Counted from the first letter of the stretch, positions 1-8,080 are shown. The stretch is 64,000 nt of DNA from Methylobacterium sp. 17Sr1-1 (GCF_003173775.1 NZ_CP029552.1:3458001-3522000); one strand, 5' to 3'. Numbers and translations: made by a program. The notes: a model not told the origin generated them from the sequence alone.

Positions 1-255
1 CGCTTCGTCGCCGACGGCAACCTGATCTCGGGATCTGGCCGCCTGCCCTTCAACACCGATGGCGGCGGCCTGTGCAACAACCACCCGGCCAACCGGGGCG
101 GCATCACCAAGGTGATCGAGGCGGTGCGTCAATTACGGGGCGAGGCCCATCCCGCCGTGCAGGTGAAGAACTGCGACCTTGCCGTCGCGACCGGGATCGG
201 CGGCCTGCTCGGCAGCCGCCACGGCGCCGCGACCCTGGTGCTGGGTAGGGAGTGA
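1..255 (+). CDS. Thiolase family protein, C-terminal fragment
   Basis: The reading frame is open from the first base, so the 5' part lies outside the window; 84 residues are visible. The motif NTDGGGLCNNHP carries the catalytic-histidine region of the thiolase C-terminal domain. The end (KNCDLAVATGIGGLLG...GAATLVLGRE) resembles the non-classical thiolase, SCP2-like branch, which usually works with a DUF35 zinc-ribbon/OB-fold partner. Such a partner starts 4 nt downstream, so the two are probably co-transcribed. Known members act in CoA-thioester chain shortening or ketoacyl-CoA formation. The substrate cannot be read from this fragment. Confidence 0.85.
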   Translation, partial: RFVADGNLISGSGRLPFNTDGGGLCNNHPANRGGITKVIEAVRQLRGEAHPAVQVKNCDLAVATGIGGLLGSRHGAATLVLGRE

Positions 256-259
256 GACG

Positions 260-691
260 ATGACCCTGATCCCCTTGCGCGACGGCGACTGGCCCGATCC
301 GCCCGCGAGCCCCGAAGCCACGCCCTTCGTGGCGGCGGCGAAGGAGGGCCGGTTCCTGCTGCGCCGCTGCACGGCCTGCGGCAAGGCGCACTGGTACCCG
401 CGCAGCTTATGCCCGTTCTGCCTCGGCGAGACCGCCTGGGAGGAGGCCTCGGGCGAGGGCACGATCTACAGCTACACCGTGCTCACCCGCGAGGACCCGC
501 CGCGTGCCATCGCCTACGTCACCCTGGCGGAGGGGCCGACGCTGCTGACGAGCCTCGTCGATTGCGAGGCCGGAGGGCTCGCGGTCGGCCAGCCGGTGCG
601 GCTGGTCTTCGCGGCGTCGAAGAACGGGACGCCGGTGCCGTGCTTCCGGCCGGTGGGGAATTTGTCTGGAGCGCCGCCGGGCGCTCCATGA
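260..691 (+). CDS. Zn-ribbon / OB-fold (DUF35) acyl-CoA-associated protein
   Basis: A 143-residue protein. Residues 36-55 hold a rubredoxin-like zinc ribbon with two CxxC pairs (CTACG and CPFC), followed by an OB-fold stretch from about residue 60 (GEGTIYSYTVLTR onward). This two-part layout defines the DUF35 family, whose members form obligate complexes with SCP2-like thiolases or acyl-CoA hydratases. The upstream neighbour is such a thiolase. The ATG at 260 was chosen because it follows the thiolase stop by 4 nt; an in-frame start at 179 would overlap the thiolase by 77 nt and add a low-complexity leader. Cytoplasmic role in acyl-CoA metabolism is inferred. Confidence 0.85.
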   Translation: MTLIPLRDGDWPDPPASPEATPFVAAAKEGRFLLRRCTACGKAHWYPRSLCPFCLGETAWEEASGEGTIYSYTVLTREDPPRAIAYVTLAEGPTLLTSLVDCEAGGLAVGQPVRLVFAASKNGTPVPCFRPVGNLSGAPPGAP

Positions 692-704
692 AGGGCACCA
701 TGTC

Positions 705-780
705 CTGAAGCGTCGCGCTGCCCCTCTCCCGCCCCGCATCCGCGGGGCACCCTCCCCCGCAGAGGGGGGAGGGAAGAAGC
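705..780. repeat. GC-rich palindromic intergenic element
   Basis: Between two convergent genes lies a cluster of short inverted repeats made of runs such as CCCCTCTCCCGCCCCGC and GAGGGGGGAGGG. It resembles the larger palindromic elements at about 13.5 kb and 39.3 kb. It could act as a bidirectional terminator. No coding potential is evident. Confidence 0.5.
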
Positions 781-831
781 CAGCGCCATTTCCATCCCCG
801 GACGACTCTGCGCGGCGGGGACCCGCACCCC

Positions 832-1566
832 TCACCCCCCGCGCAGCAACCCCGCCAGCTCCTCCGACAGCCCCACGCTCTCGGTCCGCGGCAGGGTCGC
901 GCGCGCGCCGGCGAGACCCGCCGCGGCCATCACCGCCCGCGCCCCGGCCTCGACCGAGCAGATCACCGGCACCTCCACCTGCGGCTGGACCCGCTCGGCG
1001 AGGCCCGCCAGCGCCGCGCCGCCGAGCACCACCACGTCGGCGCCGTCGATCTCGGCGGAGGAGCGGCAGGCCTCGGCCAGGCGGCCGAGGGCGGCGTCGG
1101 GGTCGCGGGCGATCTCGCCGCCGGTCGGGGCCACGGTGCGGATGCCGGCGAGGCGCTCGGAGAGGCCGAGCATCGCCACGAACTCGGTCAGCATCGGCTT
1201 CCACAGCACGCCGCCGGTGACGATGCCGATGCGCCGGCCCCGGGTGCAGGCGAGGTGCAGCGCACCCTCCGCCATGCCGACGACCGGCACCGGCGAGACC
1301 TCCTTGAGGGCGAGCAAGCCCGGATCGCCGAAGCAGGCGAGGTAGACCGCGTCGCAGCCCGCGACGTTCGCCGCCAGCGCGTCGAGGGCGGCGTGGCCGG
1401 CGATGGCCGCCGCGGCGCGGCTCGCAATGTAGCGGGCGCCGAACCGGCCGGTGGCCGGCACGACCTCGGCCGGGATCAGGCGCCGGTGGAAGATGTGCCG
1501 GACATGGGCGGCGGCCTGCTCGGTGACGGCCTCGGTGGTGTTGGGGTTGATCAGCAGGATGCGCAC
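832..1566 (-). CDS. Asp/Glu/hydantoin racemase family protein
   Basis: A 244-residue cytosolic protein of the Asp/Glu racemase superfamily. It starts VRILLINPNTTEAVT, the typical hydantoin-racemase N-terminus, and carries the first catalytic cysteine at about residue 78 (YLACFGDPG). The second half has VVVLGGAALAGL where many family members carry the second catalytic Cys, so Gly seems to sit at that position. It may therefore be a one-cysteine variant or a maleate-isomerase/AroM-like relative. The GTG at 1566 was chosen because GGGAGA lies 6 nt before it and because the family motif starts there; an ATG at 1596 has no good ribosome site. It lies 34 nt downstream of fpr on the same strand. Confidence 0.75.
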   Translation of the reverse strand: MRILLINPNTTEAVTEQAAAHVRHIFHRRLIPAEVVPATGRFGARYIASRAAAAIAGHAALDALAANVAGCDAVYLACFGDPGLLALKEVSPVPVVGMAEGALHLACTRGRRIGIVTGGVLWKPMLTEFVAMLGLSERLAGIRTVAPTGGEIARDPDAALGRLAEACRSSAEIDGADVVVLGGAALAGLAERVQPQVEVPVICSVEAGARAVMAAAGLAGARATLPRTESVGLSEELAGLLRGG

Positions 1567-1600
1567 GCGAGTCTCCCGTCGCATCCCGCCTATCACGCCG

Positions 1601-2377
1601 CTACTTCTCGACGAAGGCCTTCTCGATCACGTAGTGGCCGGCCTCGCCGTGGTTGCCCTCGACGTAGTCGGCGCCAGCGAGCAGGTCGCGGGTGTCGCGG
1701 ATCATGTCGGGGCTGCCGCAGAGCATGAAGCGGTCGGCCTCCCGCGTCATCATCGGCAGGCCGATATCGGAAAAGAGCTTGCCGGACGTCATCAGGTCGG
1801 TGATGCGGCCGCGGTTGCGGAACGGCTCGCGGGTCACGGTCGGGTAGTAGATCAGCTGGTCGCGGACCATGTCGCCGATCAGCTCGTGGTTCGGCAGCGT
1901 CTCGGTGATCGTCTCGCCGTAGGCGAGCTCCTGGACGTGGCGGCAGCCATGGACCAGGATCACCTTCTCGAAGCGCTCGTAGGTCTCCGGGTCCTTGATG
2001 ATCGCCAGGAACGGCGCGAGGCCGGTGCCGGTGCCGAGCAGGTAGAGGTGCCGGCCGGGCATCAGGTTGTCGAGCACCAGGGTGCCGGTGGCCTTGCGGC
2101 TGACCACGATCGGGTCGCCGACCTTCAGGTGCTGCAGCTTCGAGGTGAGCGGGCCGTTGGCCACCTTGATGGAGAAGAACTCCAGCTCGTCCTCGTAATT
2201 GGCGCTGACCACGCTGTAGGCGCGCAGGAGGGGCTTGGCGCCCTCGCCCTTGAGGCCGATCATGGTGAACTCGCCGTTGCGGAAGCGGAACGACGGGTCA
2301 CGGGTGGTGCGGAAGCTGAAGAGCGAATCCGTCCAGTGATGGACGGACAGGACGCGCTCCTCGTTGAAGTTGCTCAT
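1601..2377 (-). CDS. fpr: Ferredoxin--NADP+ reductase
   Basis: A 258-residue flavoenzyme of the bacterial subclass I FPR type. It transfers electrons between NADPH and ferredoxin or flavodoxin and usually supports oxidative-stress defence and iron-sulfur or P450 redox chains. The FAD-binding RAYS motif is at residues 52-55 and the NADP-binding GTGTGLAPF loop at about 115-123. The C-terminus is short (AFVEK), as in alphaproteobacterial FPRs. The ATG at 2377 (MSNFNEERVL) matches the usual family start; an in-frame start 60 nt upstream would add a leader of unlikely composition. It may be co-transcribed with the racemase-like gene. Confidence 0.9.
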   Translation of the reverse strand: MSNFNEERVLSVHHWTDSLFSFRTTRDPSFRFRNGEFTMIGLKGEGAKPLLRAYSVVSANYEDELEFFSIKVANGPLTSKLQHLKVGDPIVVSRKATGTLVLDNLMPGRHLYLLGTGTGLAPFLAIIKDPETYERFEKVILVHGCRHVQELAYGETITETLPNHELIGDMVRDQLIYYPTVTREPFRNRGRITDLMTSGKLFSDIGLPMMTREADRFMLCGSPDMIRDTRDLLAGADYVEGNHGEAGHYVIEKAFVEK

Positions 2378-2693
2378 CGTGCCAGGAATCCTGAAGGCGT
2401 TCGACGGGTCGGCGGTTCTCGATTTGGGAGAGGTCATCTCGCAGGTGCGGCATCGCCGTCAAGGCGTCGTCGCACAAGCGAGGTCTGCGTGGCCGTCACG
2501 CCGCAGGGACAACCGGCTGTTCTTCGGAATGCTTCCAGTGTGTTCGCGCCCGGCAAGACCTCCGGGACGCATGCACGCCATCCCGATCGCCGCCGCCCGG
2601 TGGCGGACGGCTTGCACAGCGCCCGGCCTGCCGCCATGACGGTCCCTCATACTCCCACCCCCTAGTTTCCTGCCCTTTCGCGACGAGGCCGGC
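2378..2693. other. Intergenic region between divergent fpr and glycosidase-like gene
   Basis: This 316-bp stretch should hold the promoters of both divergent genes. I saw no convincing -35/-10 pair, palindrome or small gene. An in-frame TGA at 2637-2639 limits how far the downstream glycosidase-like gene can extend, and no ATG, GTG or TTG lies between that stop and 2694. Confidence 0.4.
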
Positions 2694-3623
2694 ATGATCG
2701 AAGCGGCGATGATCTGGAACGAGCCCAACAACAAGTCGCACTGGGATCCCGAGATCGATCCGGGGTGGTCGCTCTTCGCCGAGACCCTCGGCTGCGCCGC
2801 GCGGGCGGTGAAGGCGGAGGCGGCGCACCTGCCGACGGTGCTGGGCGGCATCTCGCCGATCGACCCGACCTTCATCCAGATGCTCGACGGGAGGGGCGCC
2901 CTCGACCACGTCGACGTGGTGGCGGTGCACGGCTTCCCCCTCGACTGGAACCTCTGGCAGATCAACGAGTGGCCGGCCAAGATCGCCGAGATCCGCGCGG
3001 TGACGGACAAGCCGATCTGGGTCACCGAGGTCGGCGTCTCCACCTTCGGGGCCGAGGAGGTCCAGGTCTTCGGGCTCGACCGCACCGCCGAATTGCTCGT
3101 CGGCCGGGCGCCGCGGATCCACTGGTACAGCCTCTACGACCTGCCGCAGGCCTGGGGCGCCACCACCCGGCACCGGGAGGCGGAGGGCTCCTCCTACTAC
3201 CGCCACTTCTATATGGGGCTGTTGCGCGAGGACGGCACGCCGAAGCCCGCCCTGGAGCACTTCGCCCGCCACACCCCGGCGCTGGGCCTGTGCCAGTGGT
3301 TCCACTACCAGGATCACCGCCTCGACGAGGCGGTGGCCTGGATGCGGCGGCTCGGGGTGACCTACTTGCGCACCGGCCTGTCCTGGGCCGATTCGTTCCG
3401 GCCGGATGCCCTCGACTGGTTCGACCGGCAGATGGAGGCCCTGGCGGAGTTCGACGTGACCGTGACCTTCTGCTTCACCCCCGAGCACCGGGGCATCGCC
3501 CCCCATCACACCAGCCCGCCGCAGGTGAAGGAGGAATTCGCCGAGTTCTGCGCCGCGATGGTCCGGCGCTATGCCGGGATGATCCGGCCCGGGCCGGCCC
3601 TCGGGCCGCAGCCGGCGATCTGA
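2694..3623 (+). CDS. Clan-A glycosidase-like protein (beta-xylosidase-like), apparently permuted
   Basis: A 309-residue protein without a signal peptide. The first half carries WNEPNN at residues 8-13 (candidate acid/base Glu10) and WVTEVGVSTFG at 109-119 (candidate nucleophile Glu112). The spacing of about 100 residues fits strands beta-4 and beta-7 of a GH39-like (beta/alpha)8 barrel. The second half, residues 200-296 (RRLGVTYLRTGLSWADSF, then FTPEHRG), looks like the strands that normally precede the NEP motif. So the barrel order appears rotated: beta-4 to beta-8 first, then beta-1 to beta-3. The start is fixed by the lack of any alternative after the upstream stop. Six nt separate it from the PIG-L gene, which suggests a shared role on a glycoconjugate. 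Substrate unknown. Confidence 0.7.
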   Translation: MIEAAMIWNEPNNKSHWDPEIDPGWSLFAETLGCAARAVKAEAAHLPTVLGGISPIDPTFIQMLDGRGALDHVDVVAVHGFPLDWNLWQINEWPAKIAEIRAVTDKPIWVTEVGVSTFGAEEVQVFGLDRTAELLVGRAPRIHWYSLYDLPQAWGATTRHREAEGSSYYRHFYMGLLREDGTPKPALEHFARHTPALGLCQWFHYQDHRLDEAVAWMRRLGVTYLRTGLSWADSFRPDALDWFDRQMEALAEFDVTVTFCFTPEHRGIAPHHTSPPQVKEEFAEFCAAMVRRYAGMIRPGPALGPQPAI

Positions 3624-3629
3624 CCCGCG

Positions 3630-4463
3630 ATGACGGCCATCGCCCCGACCTCGCCGGCGGCCGAAGCCTTCTTGGCGGCCCTCGCCGATCCGGCCTGCGG
3701 GCCGGTTCCGGCGGATCACGTTGCGCTCGTCGTCGCCCACCCGGACGACGAGAGCATCGGCTGCGGCGCCCAGCTGCCGCGCCTCTCGGGCCTCACGGTG
3801 ATCCACGCCACCGACGGCGCGCCCCGCGACGGGCAGGACGCCGCGCGCCGCGGCTTCCCCGATCCCGCGTCCTACGCGGCCGCCCGCGCCCGGGAACTCG
3901 ACGCGGCCCTGACCCTCGCGAGGATCGCGCCGGCGCGGCGCATCGCGCTGGGCTACCCCGACGGGGGCGTGGCGGAGGCGATCGCGCCGCTCGCCCGGCG
4001 GCTGGCCGACCTCTTCGCCGCGCGCGGCATCACCGTGGCGCTCACCCATGCCGTCGAGGGCGGCCACCCGGATCACGACGCCGTGGCCCTCAGCCTCAGG
4101 GGCGCCCGCCGGCTCATCGGGCCGGAGCGCCTCGCGGTGATCGAGATGCCGTTCTACCATGCCGGCCCGGACGGCTTCGACGCCGGCAGCTTCTTGGCCA
4201 CCGACCCGCCGCGCCGGGCGATCGCGCTTCATCTCGATCCCGAGGATTGCGCCTTCAAGGCCGCGCTCTTCGCCGCCCATGCGAGCCAGGCCGCGACCCT
4301 GAACCAGATCCCGATCGCGCTGGAGCGTTTTCGCGAGGCGCCGGAGGGCGGGTTCGGGGTGCTGCCGAATGGCGGGCGGCTGCTCTACGGAGCCTTAGGC
4401 GCCGGCCCGACCGGGGAGCGGTTCCGGGCGCTGGCCGAGGCGGCGGAGCGGGAGATCGGCTGA
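3630..4463 (+). CDS. PIG-L family deacetylase
   Basis: A 277-residue cytosolic zinc-dependent N-deacetylase of the LmbE/PIG-L family, which removes acetyl groups from GlcNAc-type conjugates. AHPDDES at residues 36-42 and HPDHD at 146-150 supply the metal ligands and the catalytic Asp. It begins 6 nt after the glycosidase-like gene and is probably in its operon. A second PIG-L protein at 46242 is shorter and diverged, so the two are unlikely to be recent duplicates. The pairing with a glycosidase suggests work on one amino-sugar-containing small molecule; this is inference, and the substrate is unknown. Confidence 0.88.
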   Translation: MTAIAPTSPAAEAFLAALADPACGPVPADHVALVVAHPDDESIGCGAQLPRLSGLTVIHATDGAPRDGQDAARRGFPDPASYAAARARELDAALTLARIAPARRIALGYPDGGVAEAIAPLARRLADLFAARGITVALTHAVEGGHPDHDAVALSLRGARRLIGPERLAVIEMPFYHAGPDGFDAGSFLATDPPRRAIALHLDPEDCAFKAALFAAHASQAATLNQIPIALERFREAPEGGFGVLPNGGRLLYGALGAGPTGERFRALAEAAEREIG

Positions 4464-4467
4464 CGGG

Positions 4468-4629
4468 TCAGTGCCCGCTGCCCGCCGGCATCGCGCGGTA
4501 GAACGCGACGACGTCGCGATAGTCCTGATCGACCGGCGCGACCGGCACGGCGAGGCGCAAACCCAGGCCCGCGAGGCCGGTGAGCAGGGCGAGGACAAGG
4601 CAGGCGCGCAGCGACGTGGAAGGGGACAT
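4468..4629 (-). CDS. Small secreted or membrane protein, hypothetical
   Basis: A possible 53-residue protein. After MSPSTSLRA it has a hydrophobic stretch (CLVLALLTGLAGLGLRLAV) that could be a signal peptide or a single membrane segment, then a short polar tail (QDYRDVVAFYRAMPAGSGH). It is convergent with the PIG-L gene and ends 4 nt from it. No clear ribosome site precedes the ATG, and the frame stays open upstream to 4830. I do not recognise a family. The case for it being real is the signal-peptide pattern only. Confidence 0.4.
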   Translation of the reverse strand: MSPSTSLRACLVLALLTGLAGLGLRLAVPVAPVDQDYRDVVAFYRAMPAGSGH

Positions 4630-4815
4630 GGCGCGGGGGGTGCCAGAAACGCCGTCCGGCGTAAAGCGGCCCCTTTCGCAGCGGCCCCCAGCGGCATCCA
4701 TCGTGAAAACAGGTACGGCCGGGCCGATCCACGGCCTTGAGCGGAGCGAGGGGGCGGAGCTCAACTCAAGGTCGCGGCCGGCCCGGCCGCATGTCCAGCA
4801 ACCTACCGGAGGGGT

Positions 4816-4835
4816 GATGAATGTCAACATTCGTC
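4816..4835. promoter_or_regulatory. Near-perfect 20-bp palindrome (possible operator)
   Basis: GATGAATGTCAACATTCGTC has 9-nt arms with one mismatch around a 2-bp centre. It covers the start codon of the possible small frame at 4817, just after GGAGGGG. It could be an operator for a divergent or neighbouring regulator, or a hairpin that hides a start codon. No regulator lies directly beside it. Confidence 0.35.
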
Positions 4836-5050
4836 ACTCGCCAGCGGCGCCTCGCCGGCGCCCGGTGTGCGCCAGCGCACAAAGTCGTTTCGTGTCCGAA
4901 TCTTTCCGACATCTTGCTCTTGAATGTCGGCGGTGCTTGCAGGGCTGCTCCACGGAGCCGGTCGGCAGCGGAAATATCGGATTCTTCGCCGTGACGTTGC
5001 GGCGGATACGGCCGAGGTTCGGCGCCGTTGCTACCGAGGCTCGCGGGTAG
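4817..5050 (+). CDS. Possible small protein, unrecognised
   Basis: A 77-codon frame starting MNVNIRHSPAAPRRR, with GGAGGGG 3-9 nt before the ATG. The product would be basic, with four Cys in the middle (CASAQ, then CRRCLQGC). I do not recognise it. The good ribosome site argues for translation; the lack of a family, the position in a sparse interval and the Arg/Pro-rich composition argue against it. Confidence 0.25.
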   Translation: MNVNIRHSPAAPRRRPVCASAQSRFVSESFRHLALECRRCLQGCSTEPVGSGNIGFFAVTLRRIRPRFGAVATEARG

Positions 5051-5147
5051 GCGGGTCCCGACACCTGCCGACCCTCGCATCAGGTCTCGCGGACGGAACG
5101 TCCCAGCGACGGGCCGTCCGCCGTCGGATCCGTCGCGGGAGACGTGA

Positions 5148-5554
5148 TCAAGCCCCGATCGTTGCCGCGAGCGCATCCTCGATCAGGCCCGAGCGGGTCA
5201 GGCCCCGTGCCTGAGCGGCCTCGTCGGCCTGACGCAGCAAGCCCTTGTCGATCGTGATGTTGACTCGCACCCGCTCACCCGTCAGGGCGCGCGGGGTGAT
5301 GAGATGGGCGTCGCTCCCTGCCGCTCCTCGGCCCAGTCCGGATCGGCCACGATGGCCTCGTAGCTGCGCGCGACCGGGACAGCCTCGCCATCCGCCCGCA
5401 TGGATCCGAGATGGAGCGAGAGTGCTTCCCGGCCCGCCGCGACGGCCGACGCGAAGGTTTCTCCGCAACTGGCACAGCCCGGCACGTCCGGGAAGACGAC
5501 CGCATATTCCCCGCTGCGATCGGGCGGCTGGATGATGGCGATGGATCCCCGCAT
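5148..5554 (-). pseudogene. hicB: HicB-type antitoxin, frameshifted
   Basis: The first frame (5554 down to about 5300) encodes MRGSIAIIQPPDRSGEYAVV and onward with VPGCASCGETFASAV, the HicB RNase-H-like fold, and then runs off after DWAEERQGATPI. The continuation is in another frame: ITPRALTGERVRVNITIDKG, then RSGLIEDALAATIGA, the C-terminal ribbon-helix-helix DNA-binding part. Restoring one C near 5298-5305 (ATC-CTC-ATC in place of ATCTCATC) joins the halves into a normal HicB of about 135 residues. It sits directly downstream of a hicA remnant. Intact HicB neutralises HicA and represses the operon. A sequencing error is possible but would have to occur in both genes. Confidence 0.75.
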
Positions 5555-5584
5555 CCGGCTCGTCTCCCGATGCGGCTCGGATTT

Positions 5585-5762
5585 TCAGAGTCCCGCCTGT
5601 CTGAGGACGGCCCTCAGAGTGCCGATGGGCAGATCCTTCTTCGGGTGCGGGACGGTCACTCGCCCGGGCTTCGTAGGGTGCTTGAAGTGGTGGCGGCTGC
5701 CCTCGGACCCGCCTGACACCCAGCCGTCCCGCTTGAGCTGCGCGACGAGCTCTCGACGACAC
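5585..5762 (-). pseudogene. hicA: HicA-type mRNA interferase toxin, frameshifted at the start
   Basis: The frame ending at 5585 reads RRELVAQLKRDGWVSGGSEG, then SRHHFKHPTKPGRVTVPHPK and KDLPIGTLRAVLRQAGL. This is a full HicA double-stranded-RNA-binding-like fold with the catalytic His region (SRHHFKHP). No ATG, GTG or TTG opens this frame upstream. The GTG at 5762 lies in a neighbouring frame and would read VSSR before diverging. Removing one base near 5752-5760 gives a normal VSRELV start. HicA cleaves mRNA when free. With a shifted toxin and a shifted antitoxin, the module looks inactive. The gap to hicB is 30 nt. Confidence 0.7.
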
Positions 5763-5847
5763 CGAGCCTGCGCGATCGTGTGTATGCGCGAAAACGGCCC
5801 CGCCGTGTCGCCACGGCAGGGCCGTCGATCGTGGGCCCGTGCTCGCG

Positions 5848-7851
5848 TCAGGCCGCCTGGATGTCGCGCAGGAAGCCGTCGACCTCCTGCTTCACGGTGA
5901 GCGACTGCGTGGCGAGGTCGGCGGCGGCCATCAGCACCTGGGAGGCGGCGCTGCCGGTCTCGCCGGCGGAGCCGAGGACGCCGGCCATCGCGGCGGTGAC
6001 GTCCTGGGTGCTGCGGGCCGCCTGCGAGGCGTTGCGCGAGATCTCGGAGGTGGCGGCGGTCTGCTCCGTCACCGTCGCGGCGATCATGCCGCTGATCTCG
6101 CTGATCGTCGCGATGGTCTGGCCGATCTGCCCGATGGCGCCCGCCGCCTGGCCGGTGGCCGCCTGGATCGCGTTGATCTGCCCGCCGATCTCCACGGTCG
6201 CCCGGGAGGTCTGGGCGGCGAGCTCCTTCACCTCGGCGGCGACCACCGCGAAGCCGCGGCCGGCGGCTCCGGCCCGCGCCGCCTCGATCGTGGCGTTCAG
6301 CGCCAGCAGGTTGGTCTGGTCGGCGATGGCCGTGATCGTCGCGACGGCGGCGCCGATCTGCGTGGCGGCGGCGCTCAGGCTGGTCATCGCGGCGTCGGTC
6401 GCCGCGGCCTCGCGGGTGGCGTTGCCCGCGACCTCGTTCGAGCGCAGCACCTGCCGCTCGATCTCCTGGAGCGAGCTCACCATCTCCTCGGCGGCGGCCG
6501 CGACCATCTGGACGTTGGCCGAGGTCTGCTCGGCGGTGGCGCTGGAGGCCTGCGCCTGGGCGCTGGTGGTGTCGGCGACGCCCGTCATGGTGCGGGCCGT
6601 GGCGTCGAGCTCGGTCGCGGCCGAGGTGACGATCTCGAGCGAGCCCGCCACCCGGTGCTGGAAGCCCCGCACCAGCTGGTCGACCCGGTCGGCGCGGCGC
6701 TGGCGGGCCGATTGCTCGTCGCGCTGCTGCGCCTCAAGCTGCTCGCGGGCGATGGCGTTCTGGCGGAAGATCTCGACGGCTTCCGCCATCTCGCCCATCT
6801 CGTCGCGGGAGTCGCGGGAGGGCACGGCGAGATCGGTCTCGCCCTCGGCCAGCCGCTTCATCGCGGCGGTCATCCCGCCGATCGGCCCGACGATGCTGCG
6901 GGCGATCAGGATCGCGAGGCCGGCGCCGAGGGACAGGGCGACGGCGATCAGGACGAACTGGATCGTCCGCGTCCGGGCCGTCATCGCCTGGCTGTCGGCC
7001 GCGATCTCGCGGACCACGGCCTCGACCTTGGCCCGCACCGTCCGGGTGGCCTGGTCGATCGCCGTCACCCGCGGCTTGATGCCGTTATCGTAGGCCTGCC
7101 GGCTCTCCCCCGCGGCGGCGGTGTAGGCCTGGAAGGCGGTGACGTAGGCGGCCAGCGCCTGCTCGGTCGCCCGGATCGCCGGCGCGAAGGCGCCGGCGGC
7201 GTCGCTCCCATGCAGGACCTTGAGGGCGGCCTCCGCCTTGCCCGCATTGGTCGCGAAGGTCGCCGGGCCGTTCGGGTCCTGCGTCGCCAGGAAGCGCCAG
7301 TTGGCGACCCGGACCAGCAGCACGGCGCTCTCGGTCGCGGCGGCCTGGAGCACCTGCGCGTCGCCGGCGCGGGCGCGCATCTCGGCCACCATCGCGTTGC
7401 TCGCGCGGGTCAGCTCGTCGCCGCCCTTGAACAGCTTGTCCTTGGCCTCGGCCATGCTGCGCCCCGCCGCCTCCAGGCGCTGCAGGTCGGGCTTCAGGTC
7501 GCGGGCCCGGTCGCGGATCTCGCCGTAGAGCCGGCGGCGGTCCTCGGCGATCGCCCGGCTGGCCATGAGGTCGCCCGCCTCCTCGATCGAGCGGCGCTCC
7601 CCGTCGATGCCCGCGATCAGCTCCGGCCGCGGCGCGAGCCGGTACTGCTCGGCCAGGCCCGACATCGTGCTCGTCGACAGGGTCACGCCGAGCGCGGAGC
7701 GCAACAGGTCGTCGAGCAGCGCCCGGCGCTCGTACTGCTCGGTGAGGCCGGCCTGCTGGTAGATCGAGAAGCCGCCCAGGCCGGCGGCGATGATCATCAA
7801 GGATGCGAAACCGACGTAGAGGCGGGATCGGACGGTCAGCCTGCGCAACAT
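5848..7851 (-). CDS. Methyl-accepting chemotaxis protein
   Basis: A 667-residue transmembrane chemoreceptor. TM1 is at about residues 12-32. A helical periplasmic sensor region of about 265 residues follows, then TM2 ([20 protein letters not shown]) and a HAMP domain ([20 protein letters not shown]). The long cytoplasmic signalling hairpin contains [20 protein letters not shown] and [15 protein letters not shown], which contact CheA and CheW. The sensor is a long helical bundle without recognisable ligand motifs. There is no C-terminal CheR/CheB pentapeptide (it ends FLRDIQAA). It is monocistronic, with an AT-rich leader. The ligand is unknown. Confidence 0.92.
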   Translation of the reverse strand: MLRRLTVRSRLYVGFASLMIIAAGLGGFSIYQQAGLTEQYERRALLDDLLRSALGVTLSTSTMSGLAEQYRLAPRPELIAGIDGERRSIEEAGDLMASRAIAEDRRRLYGEIRDRARDLKPDLQRLEAAGRSMAEAKDKLFKGGDELTRASNAMVAEMRARAGDAQVLQAAATESAVLLVRVANWRFLATQDPNGPATFATNAGKAEAALKVLHGSDAAGAFAPAIRATEQALAAYVTAFQAYTAAAGESRQAYDNGIKPRVTAIDQATRTVRAKVEAVVREIAADSQAMTARTRTIQFVLIAVALSLGAGLAILIARSIVGPIGGMTAAMKRLAEGETDLAVPSRDSRDEMGEMAEAVEIFRQNAIAREQLEAQQRDEQSARQRRADRVDQLVRGFQHRVAGSLEIVTSAATELDATARTMTGVADTTSAQAQASSATAEQTSANVQMVAAAAEEMVSSLQEIERQVLRSNEVAGNATREAAATDAAMTSLSAAATQIGAAVATITAIADQTNLLALNATIEAARAGAAGRGFAVVAAEVKELAAQTSRATVEIGGQINAIQAATGQAAGAIGQIGQTIATISEISGMIAATVTEQTAATSEISRNASQAARSTQDVTAAMAGVLGSAGETGSAASQVLMAAADLATQSLTVKQEVDGFLRDIQAA

Positions 7852-7861
7852 ACCATTACCC

Positions 7862-7877
7862 GAATGTAATTATATTC
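7862..7877. promoter_or_regulatory. AT-rich palindrome and -10-like box upstream of the chemoreceptor
   Basis: GAATGTAATTATATTC is a 16-bp palindrome with one mismatched pair, 11 nt before the chemoreceptor ATG. On the minus strand it contains a perfect TATAAT at 7869-7874, although no good -35 box lies at 16-18 nt. The 230-bp gap around it is much more AT-rich than its surroundings. It could be a promoter overlapped by an operator. Confidence 0.4.
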
Positions 7878-8080
7878 GTGTGGTGTATGTAAACATTACT
7901 AATTGCTGGTTAAGATATTACCTGGCGCATAACGCTATGATGGAGGGCGGGTATATCACAATTTCAGGTTGTGTGTACGCTCCCGACTTCGATCACGCTG
8001 CCGTGGCCAGGGGCGGCCGGCGCAACCCCGCCTCGACGCCGAGTCCGCTCCGCCCCATGGCGACCGGAGGCGGCCGCGCC

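Larger units (their letters stand above)
4630..5147. other. Gene-sparse interval
   Basis: A stretch of about 520 bp with no gene I can assign firmly. It contains a possible 77-codon frame on the plus strand (4817-5050), a 20-bp near-palindrome at 4816-4835, and a short inverted repeat TGTGCGCCAGCGCACA near 4866. It precedes the decayed hicBA module and may itself be eroded accessory DNA. Confidence 0.4.

Noticed and set aside
1451..2665. A 404-codon plus-strand frame opposite fpr and the racemase-like gene
   Set aside because: It spans two well-supported minus-strand genes and has no recognisable domain.
2496..4280. A long minus-strand frame opposite the glycosidase-like and PIG-L genes
   Set aside because: Shadow frame with Arg/Gly/Pro/His-rich composition. 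The plus strand holds catalytic motifs of both families.
5839..7869. A 676-codon open frame on the plus strand opposite the chemoreceptor
   Set aside because: Its composition (Gly, Arg, Asp, His repeats) is that of an antisense frame of GC-rich coding DNA, with no domain or ribosome site. The minus strand encodes a complete chemoreceptor.
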